Shown here piece by piece: positions 46,262-54,444 of a stretch of 64,000 bases of DNA. Every line of letters starts with the position of its first letter. Position 1 is the first letter of the stretch. The notes under the pieces are model-generated. The model was not told the origin of the DNA and did not search any database. It saw nothing but the letters and a program-made list of their open reading frames with translations. Origin of the DNA: Paenacidovorax caeni (lineage in GTDB: Bacteria; Pseudomonadota; Gammaproteobacteria; Burkholderiales; Burkholderiaceae_C); contig NZ_CYIG01000013.1 in NCBI RefSeq assembly GCF_001298675.1, forward strand, positions 21,431 to 85,430. Reading direction: 5' to 3'. The position numbers were made by a program, and so were the translations under genes.

Positions 46262-47260
46262 ATGGAACGTGCACGCGCATCTTCAACCCGAAGCAGCCGC
46301 TTCCTCCGCCTGCTGCAGCTCGCCCTGCTGGCGTGCGTGGGGCTGCTCGCGGGCTGCGGCCCGCACTACACACCGCCGCTCATGGTGGGCACAAACACCT
46401 GGATCGGCTACGAACCCCTGTACCTGGCACGCAGCCTGGGCTACCACGACAGGTTGCCGCTGCGCCTGGTAGAGCTGGGCTCGACCACGCAAGCCATGGA
46501 CGCGCTGCGCGTGGGCAAGCTGGATCTCGCGGGCGTGACGCTCGACGAAGCCCTGACCCTGGTACAGGAGGGCTTGCCGCTGCGCATCATCTGGGTGATG
46601 AACGTCTCGGCGGGTGCCGACGCCATCATCGCGCGCCCGGGCATCAGGCGCCTGGCGGACTTGCGCGGGCAGCGCATCGGCGTGGAGCAAACCGCCGTCG
46701 GGGCCTACATGCTCCAGGCCGCACTGGAGCAAGCCGGCATGCAGGCCAGCGATGTCAGCGTGGTGCCGCTGCCGCTGGACGAGCACCTGAGCGCCTGGCA
46801 CGGCCGCCGCGTGGACGCGGTGGTGACTTTCGACCCTGTACGCCAGACGCTGCTCAACGAGGGCGGCGTCACGGTCTTTGACAGCCGCGCGCTGCCTGGC
46901 GAGATTGTCGATGTGCTGGTGGCGCGCGACGAGGCCCTGCAGTGCTGCGCCCGGCGCATCGCCCAGTTGCTCGACGGCCAGCGGCGCGCCCTGGCCTACC
47001 TGGCCGAGCACCGTGACGATGCCCTGGCGCGCATGGCACAGCGCCCCGGCGTTGCCAGCGCCGACATGGCCGCCGCGCTCAACGGCATGGTGCTGCCCAA
47101 TGCCACCGGCAACCGGGCCCTGCTCGACGGCGCATCCCCAGGCCTGGTGCGCACCGCGCAGCAGTTGGCGCAGACCATGCACCAGCACGGCCTGCTGGCG
47201 CGCATCCCTGACACCACAGGCCTGGTGGATGCTCGCTTCGTGCGGGAGATGCAACCATGA
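46262..47260 (+). CDS. NMT1/SsuA-like substrate-binding lipoprotein
   Basis: A 332-residue lipoprotein. The signal ends in the lipobox LLAGC with Cys32. The mature part resembles nitrate/sulfonate/thiamine-precursor binding proteins: VGTNTWIGYEPLYLARSLGY, KLDLAGVTLDEALTLVQEGLPL, LRGQRIGVEQTAVGAYML and VDAVVTFDPVRQTLL. There is no ABC permease or ATPase nearby. Instead its stop overlaps the start (ATGA) of a membrane GGDEF-EAL gene. It therefore looks like a sensory binding protein rather than a transporter part. The ligand is unknown. Confidence 0.83.
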   Translation: MERARASSTRSSRFLRLLQLALLACVGLLAGCGPHYTPPLMVGTNTWIGYEPLYLARSLGYHDRLPLRLVELGSTTQAMDALRVGKLDLAGVTLDEALTLVQEGLPLRIIWVMNVSAGADAIIARPGIRRLADLRGQRIGVEQTAVGAYMLQAALEQAGMQASDVSVVPLPLDEHLSAWHGRRVDAVVTFDPVRQTLLNEGGVTVFDSRALPGEIVDVLVARDEALQCCARRIAQLLDGQRRALAYLAEHRDDALARMAQRPGVASADMAAALNGMVLPNATGNRALLDGASPGLVRTAQQLAQTMHQHGLLARIPDTTGLVDARFVREMQP

Positions 47261-49758
47261 CGCAACCCACCCTGCGCGCCTTCCGCCTGCGGCTGTGGCT
47301 GCCCCTGGTGCTGGTCGCGGCCAGCACGCTGATCTTCCTGATCCTGCTCGGGTTGGAGCAGCACAACCACACGCAGGCCCTGCAGCGTTTCGCTGACCAG
47401 ACGGCCCACGAAGAGTTGTTGCGCACCCAGCGCAGCCTGGAGGCCGTGCTGCGGCGCGGTGACGGCAGCGGCCTCGACGGCACGCTGTCCGAGCTGGGGC
47501 TGAACCCCGCCATCACGCACGCCGCGCTGGTCGACGATGCCGGCGTGGTGCTGGCCGCCACGCGCTTCGCCTGGCGCGGGCAAGACGCGGCGGCCGTGCT
47601 GCCCGGCTATTCCGCCGAGGAAGCTGCGCAGATGCGCCAGGCACGGCGCGAGACCCTGCGCCTGGACACAAAGCAACACACGCTCTCTGCCATGGCGCCG
47701 GTGGCCCTGGCACTGCGCCCCGGGGAGATCCGCACCAGCCGCCAGGGCGTACTCGCCATCGACTACGACCTGCGGCCCATCGACGCCCGGGCCTGGGCGC
47801 GGGTGCGCCAGCAGGCCCTGGTGTTCGCCATCGTGGTGGCGCTGGCGGCGCTCGGGCTGATAGGGATGGCGCAATGGGGCATCCTGCGGCCCGTGGCAGC
47901 CCTGCGCGCGGGCATGGCCCGCATCGGCGCGGGCGACTTCTCGGCCCTGCCGCAATGGCGCGGGCGGGGCGAATTCGAGGAACTGGGCACCGCCCTGGCG
48001 CGCATGGCCCAAGAGCTGCAGGCCAGCACGCAGGCGCTGGGCGAGAGCGAAGCACGCTACCGCCAGCTCTCGGATGCGGCCTTCGAGGCCATCATCCTGC
48101 ACGAGAACGGGCAGATTCTTGACGCCAACGCCGCCGCCGACCGGCTGATGGGCGTGGCGCCGGGCGGGCTGGTGGGCAGCACCATGCTGTCATGGGTCGC
48201 CCCGCATGCGCTGGAAATCACACGCCAGCGCACCGAGCGCGGTATCCAGGGCATCTGGGAAGTGGATCTGGTGAACGCGCAGGGCACGCAGATTCCCTGC
48301 GAGTGCAGCGTGCAACAGCGCAGCATGAACGGGCGCACGGTGCGCGCCGTGGCCGTACGCGACATCCGTGAACGCCTGGCGGCCGAGGCCGAGATCCGCC
48401 AGCTCGCGCACTTCGACGCGCTCACCGGCCTGTGCAACCGCCGCCTGCTGCTGGAGCAGGTGGCGCAGGAGCTGGCCGAGGTGGAGCGCCACCCGCGCCG
48501 CGCCGCGCTGGCGGCGCTGAACCTCAACGCCTTCCAGGCGGTGAATGACTCCCTGGGCATGGCTGCGGGCGATGCGGTGCTGCGCGCCATGGCACGGCGC
48601 CTGAGCGCGCTCCTGGAGCAGGGCCAGACGCTGGCGCGCGTGGATGGCGACACCTTCGCGCTGCTGCTCACGAACCTGGAGGGCAGCCTGGAAGCGGCCT
48701 CCACGCAGGCGGCGCGCAGCGTCGAGCGGCTGATTGCGGCCATCGGCGAGCCGGTCGAGGTCAGCGACCAGGTGCTGCACCTGAGCGCCGGCGCGGGCCT
48801 GGTGATGATTCCCAACGACAGCCGCGATCCGCCCGAGCTGCTGCGCGAAGCAGAAACCGCCATGCACCTGGCCAAGCAGGCAGGCGACAGCCGCGTGCGC
48901 TTCTTCGCCCACGCGCTGCAGGAGGCCGCCAGCGCCCGCCTGGGGCTGCGCAATGACCTGCGCCGCGCGCTGCAGACGCCGCGCGACGCGGCGCAGCAGC
49001 AACTGCTGCTGCACTACCAGCCGCAGGTGGATGCGCAGGGCCAGCTCCTGGGCGTGGAAGCACTGGTGCGCTGGCAGCACCCGGCACGCGGCCTGATACC
49101 GCCCGGCGCCTTCATCGCCGAGGCCGAGGCCAGCGGCCTGATCGTGCCGCTGGGCAACTGGGTGCTGGAAGAAGCCGCGAGCTGCCTGGAGCGCTGGCAG
49201 AGAGATCCCGCGCTGCAGCCCTGGGCCAGCACCCTGTCCATGGCCGTGAACGTCAGCCCGCGCCAATTCCGCGAGCCGGACTTCATCGCCCGCATCGAGG
49301 ACGTGCTGGCGCGCACCGGCATCGACGCCCTGTCGCTGGAGCTGGAATTGACCGAAAGCGTGGTGGCCGACGACCTGGAGGCCACGCTGGAAAAAATGGA
49401 GCTGCTGCGCCGCCACGGCGTGCGCTTCGCGCTGGACGACTTTGGCACGGGCTACTCCAGCCTGGCCTACCTCAAGCGCCTGCCCATCGACACGCTGAAG
49501 ATCGACCGCTCTTTCGTCATGGACATCGACGCACCCGATCAGTCGGGCCCCGGCAAGCGCCCGGCGGTGCTGATCGACGCCATCGTGGCCATGGCGCACC
49601 AGCTCGACCTGCGCGTGCTGGCCGAAGGGGTGGAGACCGAGACCCAGCTCACGCGCCTGGCGCACGCCGGCTGCGACATCTTCCAGGGCTACTACTTCAG
49701 CCGCCCGCTGCCCGAGGCCGCGCTGTGCGCCTGGGCCCAGGAAATTCAAGCCAAATAG
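47257..49758 (+). CDS. membrane PAS-GGDEF-EAL protein, probable c-di-GMP phosphodiesterase
   Basis: An 833-residue inner-membrane protein. TM1 is about 12-32, the periplasmic domain about 35-185, TM2 about 187-207, HAMP about 208-262, PAS about 265-385, GGDEF about 395-545 and EAL about 565-820. The GGDEF site is degenerate: DGDTF at 463-467, and the metal-binding Asp region reads NLNAF (422-426). So cyclase activity is unlikely. The EAL domain keeps EALVRW, the LELTES Glu, DDFGTGYSSL, KIDRSFV and AEGVET, so it should hydrolyse c-di-GMP. It is translationally coupled to the preceding binding lipoprotein, which probably feeds a signal to its periplasmic domain. Confidence 0.9.
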   Translation: MTQPTLRAFRLRLWLPLVLVAASTLIFLILLGLEQHNHTQALQRFADQTAHEELLRTQRSLEAVLRRGDGSGLDGTLSELGLNPAITHAALVDDAGVVLAATRFAWRGQDAAAVLPGYSAEEAAQMRQARRETLRLDTKQHTLSAMAPVALALRPGEIRTSRQGVLAIDYDLRPIDARAWARVRQQALVFAIVVALAALGLIGMAQWGILRPVAALRAGMARIGAGDFSALPQWRGRGEFEELGTALARMAQELQASTQALGESEARYRQLSDAAFEAIILHENGQILDANAAADRLMGVAPGGLVGSTMLSWVAPHALEITRQRTERGIQGIWEVDLVNAQGTQIPCECSVQQRSMNGRTVRAVAVRDIRERLAAEAEIRQLAHFDALTGLCNRRLLLEQVAQELAEVERHPRRAALAALNLNAFQAVNDSLGMAAGDAVLRAMARRLSALLEQGQTLARVDGDTFALLLTNLEGSLEAASTQAARSVERLIAAIGEPVEVSDQVLHLSAGAGLVMIPNDSRDPPELLREAETAMHLAKQAGDSRVRFFAHALQEAASARLGLRNDLRRALQTPRDAAQQQLLLHYQPQVDAQGQLLGVEALVRWQHPARGLIPPGAFIAEAEASGLIVPLGNWVLEEAASCLERWQRDPALQPWASTLSMAVNVSPRQFREPDFIARIEDVLARTGIDALSLELELTESVVADDLEATLEKMELLRRHGVRFALDDFGTGYSSLAYLKRLPIDTLKIDRSFVMDIDAPDQSGPGKRPAVLIDAIVAMAHQLDLRVLAEGVETETQLTRLAHAGCDIFQGYYFSRPLPEAALCAWAQEIQAK

Positions 49759-49808
49759 GGCTCTAAGCCTTACGGGGAAAGCGCCAGCAGCTTCTTTTTA
49801 CATAGCAC
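49755..49808 (+). repeat. AGCGCTT palindrome, copy 13 (short form)
   Basis: AGGGCTCTAAGCCTTACGGG, then AAAGCGCCAGCAGCTTC, then TTTTTACATAGC. It starts at the stop of the GGDEF-EAL gene and lies in the convergent gap before glcF. The T-run after the hairpin could serve as a terminator. Confidence 0.8.
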
Positions 49809-51050
49809 TCAAACGGCCTGCAGCGCCTCGTCGAGCAGTTCGACCCAGTGGCGCACCGGCACCGGCGTGCCGCCCTGCAGGTGCGTGATGCAGCCGACGT
49901 TGGCGCTGGCGATCACAACGGGCGCAAGTGCGTCGAGGTGGCCGAGCTTGCGCGTGCGCAGCTGCTGCGACAGCGGCGCCTGCAGCACCGAGTAGGTGCC
50001 AGCCGAGCCACAGCACAGGTGCGACTCCTGCGGTAGCTGCACATCGAAGCCGAGCGCACGCAGGTGCTGCTCCACACCGCCGCGCAGCTTCTGGCCATGC
50101 TGCAGCGTGCACGGCGGGTGGTAGGCCACGGGGCCACGGGGCAGGTTCGCCAGGCGGCCACGCAGCGCGGGCACCAGCGCGGGCAGCAGCTCCGAGAGGT
50201 CGCGCGTGAGCGCGCTGATGCGTGCGGCCTTGGCGGCGTACGCGGCGTCGTGGCGCAACAGGTGGCCGTAGTCCTTGACCGTGGCACCGCAGCCCGAGGC
50301 GTTCATCACAAGGGCCTCGACCGCCCCCTCCTTCGCGCTGCCGTCGACCAGCGGCCACCAGGCGTCGATGTTGGCGCGCATTTGCGCCAGCCCACCCTCC
50401 TGGTCGTTCAGGTGAAAGCGCACCGCGCCGCAGCACCCGGCCTCGGGCGCCACCACGCCGGTTATGCCCGCAGCGTCCAGCACGCGCAGCGTGGCGTCGT
50501 GGATCTGGGGCGCCATCGATGGCTGCACGCAGCCGGCCAGCAGCAGCACCCGGCGCGCGTGCGCGCGCTGCGGCAGCGCGCGGCGTGGGCGCTGCGCAGG
50601 CACCTTGGCGCGCACGGCATCGGGCAAAGCACCGCGTACAGCCTGGCCCAGCCGCATGGCCGGAGCGAACAACGGGGAGTTGATGCCCTCCTGCAGCGCC
50701 CAGCGCGCGGCGCGCTCGCCGAGCGGGCGCGGCACCCGGGCATCCACGAGCTTGCGGCCGATGTCCACCAGATGGCCGTACTGCACGCCGCTGGGGCAGG
50801 TGCTCTCGCAGTTGCGGCAGGTCAGGCAGCGGTCCAGGTGCAGCTGCGTCTTGCGCGTGGGCGCCTGGCCCTCCAGCACCTGCTTGATGAGGTAAATGCG
50901 GCCGCGCGGCCCGTCCAGCTCGTCGCCCAGGAGCTGGTAGGTGGGGCAAGTGGCGGTGCAGAAGCCGCAGTGCACGCATTTGCGCAGGATGGCTTCGGCC
51001 TCCTGGCCCTCGGGCGTGTCGCGGTAGGCGGGGGCAAGTTGGGTTTGCAT
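49809..51050 (-). CDS. glcF: glycolate oxidase iron-sulfur subunit
   Basis: A 413-residue protein. Two 4Fe-4S clusters (CVHCGFCTATCP near residue 25; CLTCRNCESTCPSG near 75) are followed by two CCG domains (EAGCCGAVRFH; PPCTLQHGQK with HLCCGSAGTY). With GlcD and GlcE it passes electrons from glycolate oxidation to the quinone pool. The ATG at 51050 (MQTQLAPAYRD) is standard. It follows the DUF1275 gene rather than glcE directly. glcD is not in the window. Confidence 0.94.
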   Translation of the reverse strand: MQTQLAPAYRDTPEGQEAEAILRKCVHCGFCTATCPTYQLLGDELDGPRGRIYLIKQVLEGQAPTRKTQLHLDRCLTCRNCESTCPSGVQYGHLVDIGRKLVDARVPRPLGERAARWALQEGINSPLFAPAMRLGQAVRGALPDAVRAKVPAQRPRRALPQRAHARRVLLLAGCVQPSMAPQIHDATLRVLDAAGITGVVAPEAGCCGAVRFHLNDQEGGLAQMRANIDAWWPLVDGSAKEGAVEALVMNASGCGATVKDYGHLLRHDAAYAAKAARISALTRDLSELLPALVPALRGRLANLPRGPVAYHPPCTLQHGQKLRGGVEQHLRALGFDVQLPQESHLCCGSAGTYSVLQAPLSQQLRTRKLGHLDALAPVVIASANVGCITHLQGGTPVPVRHWVELLDEALQAV

Positions 51051-51060
51051 GGGGTCGTTC

Positions 51061-51873
51061 TCAGTCCAAGTGCGGGGGCAGGCGGGGCGGCATGTCGTTG
51101 CGACCATGGCGCTGGCGCCACTGCTGCCAGGCCAGGCGCAGGTGCTGGCGGTCGGACCACAGCGGCGGCAACGCCAGCAGCAGCAGCGCCAGCGCCAGCG
51201 GCACCACGCAGATAAAGCCCAGGTATTTGAAGCCAGCCGCGCCCAGCAGCCCGCCCGCCAGAAACATGCCCAGCAGCCCGGCGTGCAGCGCCAAGCGCTG
51301 GCGGTTGGCATGCACCTGGCGCTCGGGCGGGGCGCCGCTGCGGTTCCAGTACAGCGCCTTGCCCATCTCGATGCCCAGGTCGGTGACGGTGCCGGTCACG
51401 TGCGTCGTGCGTATTTGCGCCGACGACATCTTGGCCACCACGGCGTTCTGCAGCCCCATCAGGAAAGCCAGCAGCAGCACGGCCAGCGGCACGGCGAACG
51501 GCGTGGGCCAGCTCAGCGTGATGGCGCCCACCAGGCCGAACAGAAGCAGCAGCACGGCCTCGACCAGCAGCGGCAGCGCGTAGGTGCTGCGCAGGCGCCG
51601 GTGGCGCGCCCAGTTGACCATGATGGCGGTGGTACCCGCGCCCGACATGAAGGCCCACAGCGCCCCCAGGGCGCCGAGCACCAGCTTCATGTTGCCGAGC
51701 ACGAAGTTGTCGGCCAGCATGGCGACGATGCCCGTCATGTGCGAGGTGTAGATGTGCACCACGAGAAAGCCCCCCGCATTCACCGCCCCGGCGTTGAAGG
51801 CCAGGAGCAGGCCCAGGGTGCGGTTGCTGGCCACCGTGCGGCGGGAGCCCATGAGATGGCGCAACAGGCGCAT
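51061..51873 (-). CDS. DUF1275 (YoaK-like) membrane protein
   Basis: A 270-residue protein with about six hydrophobic segments and DUF1275 features: LAFNAGAVNAGGFLVV, YTSHMTGIVAMLAD and MGLQNAVVAKMSSAQIRTTHVTGTVTDLG. Its role is unknown. Its ATG lies one base after the glcE stop codon and its stop 10 bases before the glcF start, so it is a full member of the glycolate oxidase operon here. A transport or membrane-association role in glycolate use is a reasonable but unproven guess. Confidence 0.87.
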   Translation of the reverse strand: MRLLRHLMGSRRTVASNRTLGLLLAFNAGAVNAGGFLVVHIYTSHMTGIVAMLADNFVLGNMKLVLGALGALWAFMSGAGTTAIMVNWARHRRLRSTYALPLLVEAVLLLLFGLVGAITLSWPTPFAVPLAVLLLAFLMGLQNAVVAKMSSAQIRTTHVTGTVTDLGIEMGKALYWNRSGAPPERQVHANRQRLALHAGLLGMFLAGGLLGAAGFKYLGFICVVPLALALLLLALPPLWSDRQHLRLAWQQWRQRHGRNDMPPRLPPHLD

Positions 51874-51874
51874 A

Positions 51875-52960
51875 TCAGCAGAAGATGCCGTGCGGATCGA
51901 ACGCCTGAAGCACCCGCGCCTGGACGGCGGCAGCGGCAGGATCTTGCGGATCAAAATGGCCACCAGCGCCCTTTTCATCAGCGCCAGAAGCTCTGAAAAG
52001 CATAGCACTGCCCCCCATGGCAACCGCCGCTGCATGCAGCGCCGGGCCGTACGCGGGCGGCGCCTGCACCCAGCGCAGCGCGCCGTGCCACTCGACCAGC
52101 GGCGCACCCACGCCCTCCGGCAGCGCCAGCACGCCGGCGGTATCGGGCACCGACAGGCGCCACAGCGCCTGGCCCGGGGCGCGCTGCGCGAACCAGGGCA
52201 GGCGCTGGTCGCGGCAGGCCTGCCAGTCGGCGGCGGCTGTGCCGTCCTGCCGCTCGCCGCCCAGGGTGCGGCAGGCGGCCTGCACCGCCGCCTGGGCGCC
52301 GCGCAGGCGCAGGTACAGCGTGCCCTGCCCGCCCTCCTCGACCCAGCAGCTGGCATTGAGCGGCAGCGGCTGGCCACACCAGGCGTTCAGGCGTGCCAGC
52401 GCCTCGGCCTGCGTGCAGGCAAAGCGCAGCGTGGCCTCGGCCGGCGCCACGGGCAGGACCTTGAGGCTGACCTCGGTCAGCACCCCGAGCCGCCCCCAGC
52501 TGCCGGCCATAAGGCGCGAAACGTCGTAGCCCGCCACGTTCTTCATAACTTGGCCGCCGAAGCGCAGCAGCTCCGCCCGGCCATTGATGAGCTCCACGCC
52601 CAGCACGTAGTCGCGCACGGCGCCCACGCTGGCGCGCGCCGGGCCCGACAGCCCCGCTGCCACCATGCCCCCCACAGTGGCGCCGCTGACGTAATGCGGC
52701 GGCTCGAAAGGCAGGCACTGGCCGTGGGCGGCCAGCAGGGCCTCCAGCTCGGCCAACGGCGTGCCCGCGCGCGCCGTGACGACCAGCTCGCTCGGCTCGT
52801 AAGCCACGATGCCGGTGAGCGCGCGGGTATCGAGCGGCTGCCCCGCCAGGGGGCGCGCGCCGTGAAAATGCTTGGTGTCGCCACCGCGCACGCGCAGCGG
52901 GGTTTGGTCGGCAAGGGCAGCGCGCACGCGCTCCTGGGTCTGTGCAAGGGCGGAATCCAT
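51875..52960 (-). CDS. glcE: glycolate oxidase FAD-binding subunit
   Basis: A 361-residue FAD_binding_4 protein with PLRVRGGDTKHFHG, IVAYEPSELVVTARAGTPLAELE and YVSGATVGGMVAAGLSGP. GGQVMKNVAGYDVSRLMAGSWGRLGVLTE follows. It assembles with GlcD and GlcF. The ATG at 52960 (MDSALAQTQ) fits the family. The 3' part contains palindrome half copy 18, encoding the unusual FRASGADEKGAGGHFD. The protein ends at FDPHGIFC without the usual NPGRM tail. It is the first gene of glcE-DUF1275-glcF and divergent from a diguanylate cyclase. Confidence 0.92.
   Translation of the reverse strand: MDSALAQTQERVRAALADQTPLRVRGGDTKHFHGARPLAGQPLDTRALTGIVAYEPSELVVTARAGTPLAELEALLAAHGQCLPFEPPHYVSGATVGGMVAAGLSGPARASVGAVRDYVLGVELINGRAELLRFGGQVMKNVAGYDVSRLMAGSWGRLGVLTEVSLKVLPVAPAEATLRFACTQAEALARLNAWCGQPLPLNASCWVEEGGQGTLYLRLRGAQAAVQAACRTLGGERQDGTAAADWQACRDQRLPWFAQRAPGQALWRLSVPDTAGVLALPEGVGAPLVEWHGALRWVQAPPAYGPALHAAAVAMGGSAMLFRASGADEKGAGGHFDPQDPAAAAVQARVLQAFDPHGIFC
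51976..52012 (+). repeat. AGCGCTT palindrome, copy 18 (half copy inside glcE)
   Basis: ATCAGCGCCAGAAGCTCTG followed by AAAAGCATAGC closely matches copy 2 (GCGCCAGAAGCTACTAAAAG). It lies in frame within the 3' part of glcE. Confidence 0.55.
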
Positions 52961-53148
52961 GGGCAGGATCGTAGCGCCTGCGCAGCGCACCTAGGACCAG
53001 GAGGGGCAGACACGACAGCTTGCGCCACGTCAACCCCGGGGCAAGCCGGGTACGGGCCGCCGCAGCGGCCTCCCATAATGCGCCGCAGCGCTGATGGGGC
53101 AAGCGCGGACAGCCATCAAAACGACCACCCCTTGGAGACTGGAAACCA

Positions 53149-54306
53149 GTGGACGACACCCCGCCCGAGCAAGCCCCCGGCATGCGGCAGCTGCGATTTG
53201 CCGATGGGCTGGAGCACATGTTCCGGCGCTACCACGCCGATGCGTTCCTGGCGCGCATGCGCTGGTCGCTGCTGGTGGCGGCAGCGGTGTTCTTGCTTTT
53301 TGCACTGCTTGACGCCATCAGCCTGCCCGAGCCCGTGCGCACCCAGGTGCTGGCGCTGCGCCTGGGCTTGATCATGCCCACGCTGGCCCTGGCCGGATTC
53401 GCCACCTACCTGCCCCGGCTGCGCCCCTGGCTGCAGTGGACCGCCAGCGCGGCGTCGCTGGTTTGCGGGCTGGGGGTGGTCGGCATCATCGGGGTGGCGC
53501 GCGCACACGCCTTTCCCTTGCCCTACGAAGGCATCATCCTCGTCATCTTCGCGGTCTACTTCCTCACCGGCCTGCGCTTCATGCCGGCCATGCTCTGCGG
53601 CTGGGTCACGTTCGTAGCCTACCTGGGCATGGAGATGCTTGCCGGCACGCCTGGCCATGTGCTGCTGTACAACGCCTTCTTCGTGGGCTCGGCCAACCTC
53701 ATCGGCACTGCGGGCTGCTACTTCCTGGAGTACGCCGTGCGCCAGCACTTCCTGTCGCAAAGGCGGCTGCAGGAGATGGCGGAGAAGGACTTCCTGACCG
53801 GACTGCTCAACCGCCGCGCCTTCAGCGCCCGGGCCGCAAGCACCTGGCGGCAGGCCCAGCGCGAAAAACATGCGGTGGGCGTGGCGATGATGGATGTCGA
53901 TTACTTCAAGCGCTACAACGACCATTACGGCCACGCCGCGGGCGACGAAACGCTGCGCCAGGTGGCCCAGGTACTGGGCCAGCACGCACGCCGTCCGCTG
54001 GACATCGTGGCCCGCTATGGCGGCGAGGAGTTCGTGGGCCTGTGGTACGACCTGAGCGCGCAGGACATGCAAGCGCTCCTGGAACGGGTGCGCGCCGGCG
54101 TCGCGGCGCTGGATCTGCCACATGCGGCCTCGGATGCCTCGCCGCGCGTCAGCATCAGCATCGGGCTGGCCTACCTGCAGCCCCAGCCCGGCGAAGGCAT
54201 CGAGGATGCGCTGCGACTGGCTGACATGGCGCTTTACCAGGCCAAGGAGCAAGGGCGCGACCGCGTGGTGTGCAAGCAGCCGCAGGGGCCAGGCTCCACG
54301 GGCTAG
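53149..54306 (+). CDS. diguanylate cyclase (membrane GGDEF protein)
   Basis: A 385-residue protein. Six hydrophobic segments (about 40-205) form an MHYT/MASE-like membrane sensor of unknown type, followed by a GGDEF domain. The catalytic loop is RYGGEEF, the metal site VDYFKRYNDHYGHAAGDETL and the C-terminal signature ADMALYQAKEQGRDRV. All are intact, so c-di-GMP synthesis is expected. No RxxD inhibitory site is obvious before GGEEF. The start codon is GTG with GGA nearby. It is divergent from glcE and convergent with amtB. Confidence 0.9.
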   Translation: MDDTPPEQAPGMRQLRFADGLEHMFRRYHADAFLARMRWSLLVAAAVFLLFALLDAISLPEPVRTQVLALRLGLIMPTLALAGFATYLPRLRPWLQWTASAASLVCGLGVVGIIGVARAHAFPLPYEGIILVIFAVYFLTGLRFMPAMLCGWVTFVAYLGMEMLAGTPGHVLLYNAFFVGSANLIGTAGCYFLEYAVRQHFLSQRRLQEMAEKDFLTGLLNRRAFSARAASTWRQAQREKHAVGVAMMDVDYFKRYNDHYGHAAGDETLRQVAQVLGQHARRPLDIVARYGGEEFVGLWYDLSAQDMQALLERVRAGVAALDLPHAASDASPRVSISIGLAYLQPQPGEGIEDALRLADMALYQAKEQGRDRVVCKQPQGPGSTG

Positions 54307-54387
54307 AAGAGCCCCCACGCTTGCCCCCACGCGCCTGGCCGCTGCCCCCAGAGGGGGCGTTATTGCCTGGGGGCGGCCCGGGGGCCA

Positions 54388-54427
54388 TAAAAAAACGCGC
54401 CGGGATGGAAACCATCGCGGCGCGTTA
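54388..54427 (-). terminator. intrinsic terminator of the porin-glnK-amtB operon
   Basis: A 14-base-pair stem with one mismatch (ACGCGCCGGGATGG/CCATCGCGGCGCGT, loop AAA) is followed on the minus strand by seven T's. It lies just after the amtB stop. Confidence 0.88.
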
Positions 54428-54444
54428 ACCGAGGAGCAACCGTG

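Noticed and set aside
54346..54360. GCCCCCAGAGGGGGC hairpin as terminator of the diguanylate cyclase gene
   Set aside because: The stem is perfect, but the loop is three bases and no T-run follows; termination is possible but unsupported.
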